Positions 6,140 to 6,946 of a DNA stretch of 6,946 nt are shown here, piece by piece. Source of the stretch: T3Sed10-241 sp036796255. GTDB lineage: Bacteria > Bacteroidota > Bacteroidia > Flavobacteriales_D > Cryomorphaceae. The stretch covers positions 1-6,946 of the forward strand of contig DAIRDH010000116.1 of assembly GCA_036796255.1 (NCBI GenBank), given 5' to 3'. A program made the translations under genes and the position numbers. Below the pieces are notes generated by a model that did no database searches, was not told the DNA's origin, and worked only from the letters and a program-made list of their open reading frames with translations. Within the stretch, counting starts at the first letter, position 1. Each line of letters starts with the position of its first letter.

Positions 6140-6528
6140 TGAACTACTCACCAGAAGATTTTATAAATTACCGCATCGAGCGCGCGAGGGAAACCATTGC
6201 TGAAGTGCAAACTCATATTGACAATGAATTTTGGAATACGGCCATAAACAGGATGTATTATTCTTGCTTTTATGCTATCGGTGCCTTGCTTGTTAAGCAC
6301 AATATTGAAGCTTCCAGTCATCTTGGCGTGAGACAGAAATTCGGCGAATATTTTGTGAAAACGGGTAAGTTCGATAAAATTTTGGCCAAACACTTTACCG
6401 AACTTTTTGACAAGCGAAATAAAGGAGATTACAACGACTTTTATGATTATGACGAGCAAACAGTTTTGAAACTGTATCCGCTTTCGAAAAACCTCATCGA
6501 ACGAATTGAAGTACTCTTGACAGAATAG
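6139..6528 (+). CDS. HEPN domain protein, UPF0332 (PF05168) type, probable toxin partner
   Basis: This 129-residue, mainly helical protein has the pattern of UPF0332 HEPN proteins: a first helix with RARETIAEVQTHID (15-28), AINRMYYSCFYAIGALL (35-51), SSHLGVRQKFGEYFVKTGK (59-77) and FDKRNKGDYNDF (90-101). Many HEPN toxins are RNases with an RX4-6H catalytic motif. Here R93 is followed by N-K-G-D-Y98 with no histidine at the expected distance, which is usual for the UPF0332 branch (R..xDY) but leaves the nuclease activity open. Tyrosines at 98, 102 and 104 are possible targets for AMP transfer by the MNT partner. The gene is coupled to the MNT gene by TAATG and shares its low GC content (24 of 60 bases at 6241-6300). 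Fold and pairing are well supported; toxicity is inferred. Confidence 0.85.
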   Translation: MNYSPEDFINYRIERARETIAEVQTHIDNEFWNTAINRMYYSCFYAIGALLVKHNIEASSHLGVRQKFGEYFVKTGKFDKILAKHFTELFDKRNKGDYNDFYDYDEQTVLKLYPLSKNLIERIEVLLTE

Positions 6529-6576
6529 CAAGTGTACAAGGTCGCTACTTCTGCGCAAACTTTCCCCCGTTCAAAT

Positions 6577-6584
6577 TACCTTTG
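6577..6584 (+). promoter_or_regulatory. Orphan -7 box (TACCTTTG) with ATG four bases later
   Basis: TACCTTTG matches TAnnTTTG exactly and is followed by CCCC and an ATG at 6589, the same close spacing as at the MNT gene. The reading frame from this ATG ends after five codons (MSTYA, TGA), just before the repeat array begins. It therefore looks like the promoter and first codons of a gene whose body has been cut off, perhaps the haemolysin III-like remnant at 6782-6916. Confidence 0.4.
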
Positions 6585-6645
6585 CCCCATGTCTACATAT
6601 GCGTGACCCCCAGGTATGGTTTATTTCCTCTAAGCTCCTTTCTTA

Positions 6646-6680
6646 CGCACCGAAGGTAAACGTCGCTCCGCAGGTTATAG
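6646..6680 (+). repeat. Diverged repeat module, right side
   Basis: CGCACCGAAGG (6646-6656) and GTCGCTCCGCAGGTTATAGC (6662-6681) correspond to CGCACCGCAGG and GTCGCTCCGTAGGGTTTAG at 5651-5691. The module runs directly into the right copy of the long repeat, so 6646-6782 can be read as one compound element. Confidence 0.55.
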
Positions 6681-6694
6681 CTACACAAAAAAAT

Positions 6695-6782
6695 GGCCGC
6701 AGGGTTGCAAACCCAGCGGTGCCAAGACGTGAGATTTCGGTTCATTCTAAATTTCTCAACAGCAAACTCTTCGCACCGCAGG
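6695..6782 (+). repeat. Long direct repeat, right copy (with REP-like hairpin)
   Basis: These 88 bases match 5573-5661 in the same orientation. The hairpin (6697-6719: CCGCAGGGTT, loop GCA, AACCCAGCGG) is intact, and the change in its loop does not affect pairing. In the second hairpin an A-to-C change breaks one pair. GCCGCAGGGTTGCAA (6696-6710) is also the perfect reverse complement of TTGCAACCCTGCGGC at 5406-5420, so the MNT-HEPN module is enclosed by both direct and inverted copies. Confidence 0.88.
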
Positions 6783-6916
6783 TCACCCACCTGCTGGGAT
6801 TTTTATTCGGCCTGCTGGCCCTGCCACTGCTTATTCTTTCAGTTTACAAGGCCGGCTTCACCACCGCAGGCAACATTTTTGGCACCATAGCCTATCCGCT
6901 GTCGCTCGCCTCTTGA
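6782..6916 (+). pseudogene. Possible remnant of a haemolysin III/PAQR-family membrane protein
   Basis: The frame reads VTHLLGFLFGLLALPLLIL, then KAGFTTAGNIFGTIAYPLSL, and a stop at 6914-6916. The first part resembles the first membrane helix of haemolysin III proteins as I recall it (E. coli YqfA: VSHGIGLVFGIVGLVLLL), including the S/T-H and the spaced glycines. The second fits the loop and the start of helix 2 (xYGxSLxLL). The expected continuation STLYH is absent and a stop follows, so only about 45 codons survive. Upstream the frame is open but consists of repeat sequence (6646-6782). The last 40 bases of the window show no further gene. The resemblance is short and judged by eye; a small unrelated membrane peptide is the alternative. 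Confidence 0.35.
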
Positions 6917-6946
6917 CTGACCGCCGTGCCCGTAAGCGAAGCGGGG

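Overview
The window looks like a chromosomal segment of a pigmented member of the Bacteroidota. The evidence is a hydroxycarotenoid desaturase/hydratase pair of the kind that phylum uses for monocyclic carotenoids, few Shine-Dalgarno-like leaders, and TAnnTTTG-type -7 boxes upstream of genes. The main genes are GC-rich (42 of 60 bases are G or C at 4621-4680).

Left part (1-3216, minus strand): a three-gene operon reads right to left. It holds crtD (1-hydroxycarotenoid 3,4-desaturase, TTG start), cruF (carotenoid 1,2-hydratase) and an AI-2E-family membrane transporter that reaches the left edge. Both junctions are 4-base ATGA overlaps, so translation is probably coupled. The first two enzymes modify the acyclic end of a carotenoid such as gamma-carotene. 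The transporter's role with them is unknown.

Middle (3467-5352, plus strand): a divergent two-gene operon encodes an LpxH-like metallophosphoesterase and a GT-B glycosyltransferase of the MJ1255 (TIGR00661) type, again joined by an ATGA overlap. Together they probably act on an envelope lipid or lipid-linked sugar. The 250-base gap between the two operons carries both promoters.

Right part (5353-6946): this is a different kind of DNA. Repeat-rich intergenic sequence surrounds an AT-richer two-gene module, a MNT nucleotidyltransferase (GSx10DxD) followed by a HEPN protein of the UPF0332 type. Together they form a likely toxin-antitoxin pair. An 88/89-base direct repeat (83 of 89 aligned columns identical by hand) lies on both sides of the module, about 1.1 kb apart. 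Each copy starts with a REP-like hairpin. Inverted and partial copies of the same family fill 5371-5691 and 6646-6680. Beyond the right-hand copy is a short open stretch resembling the first membrane segment of a haemolysin III/PAQR protein. An orphan promoter and start codon sit before the repeat, so the repeat array may have landed in or destroyed that gene.
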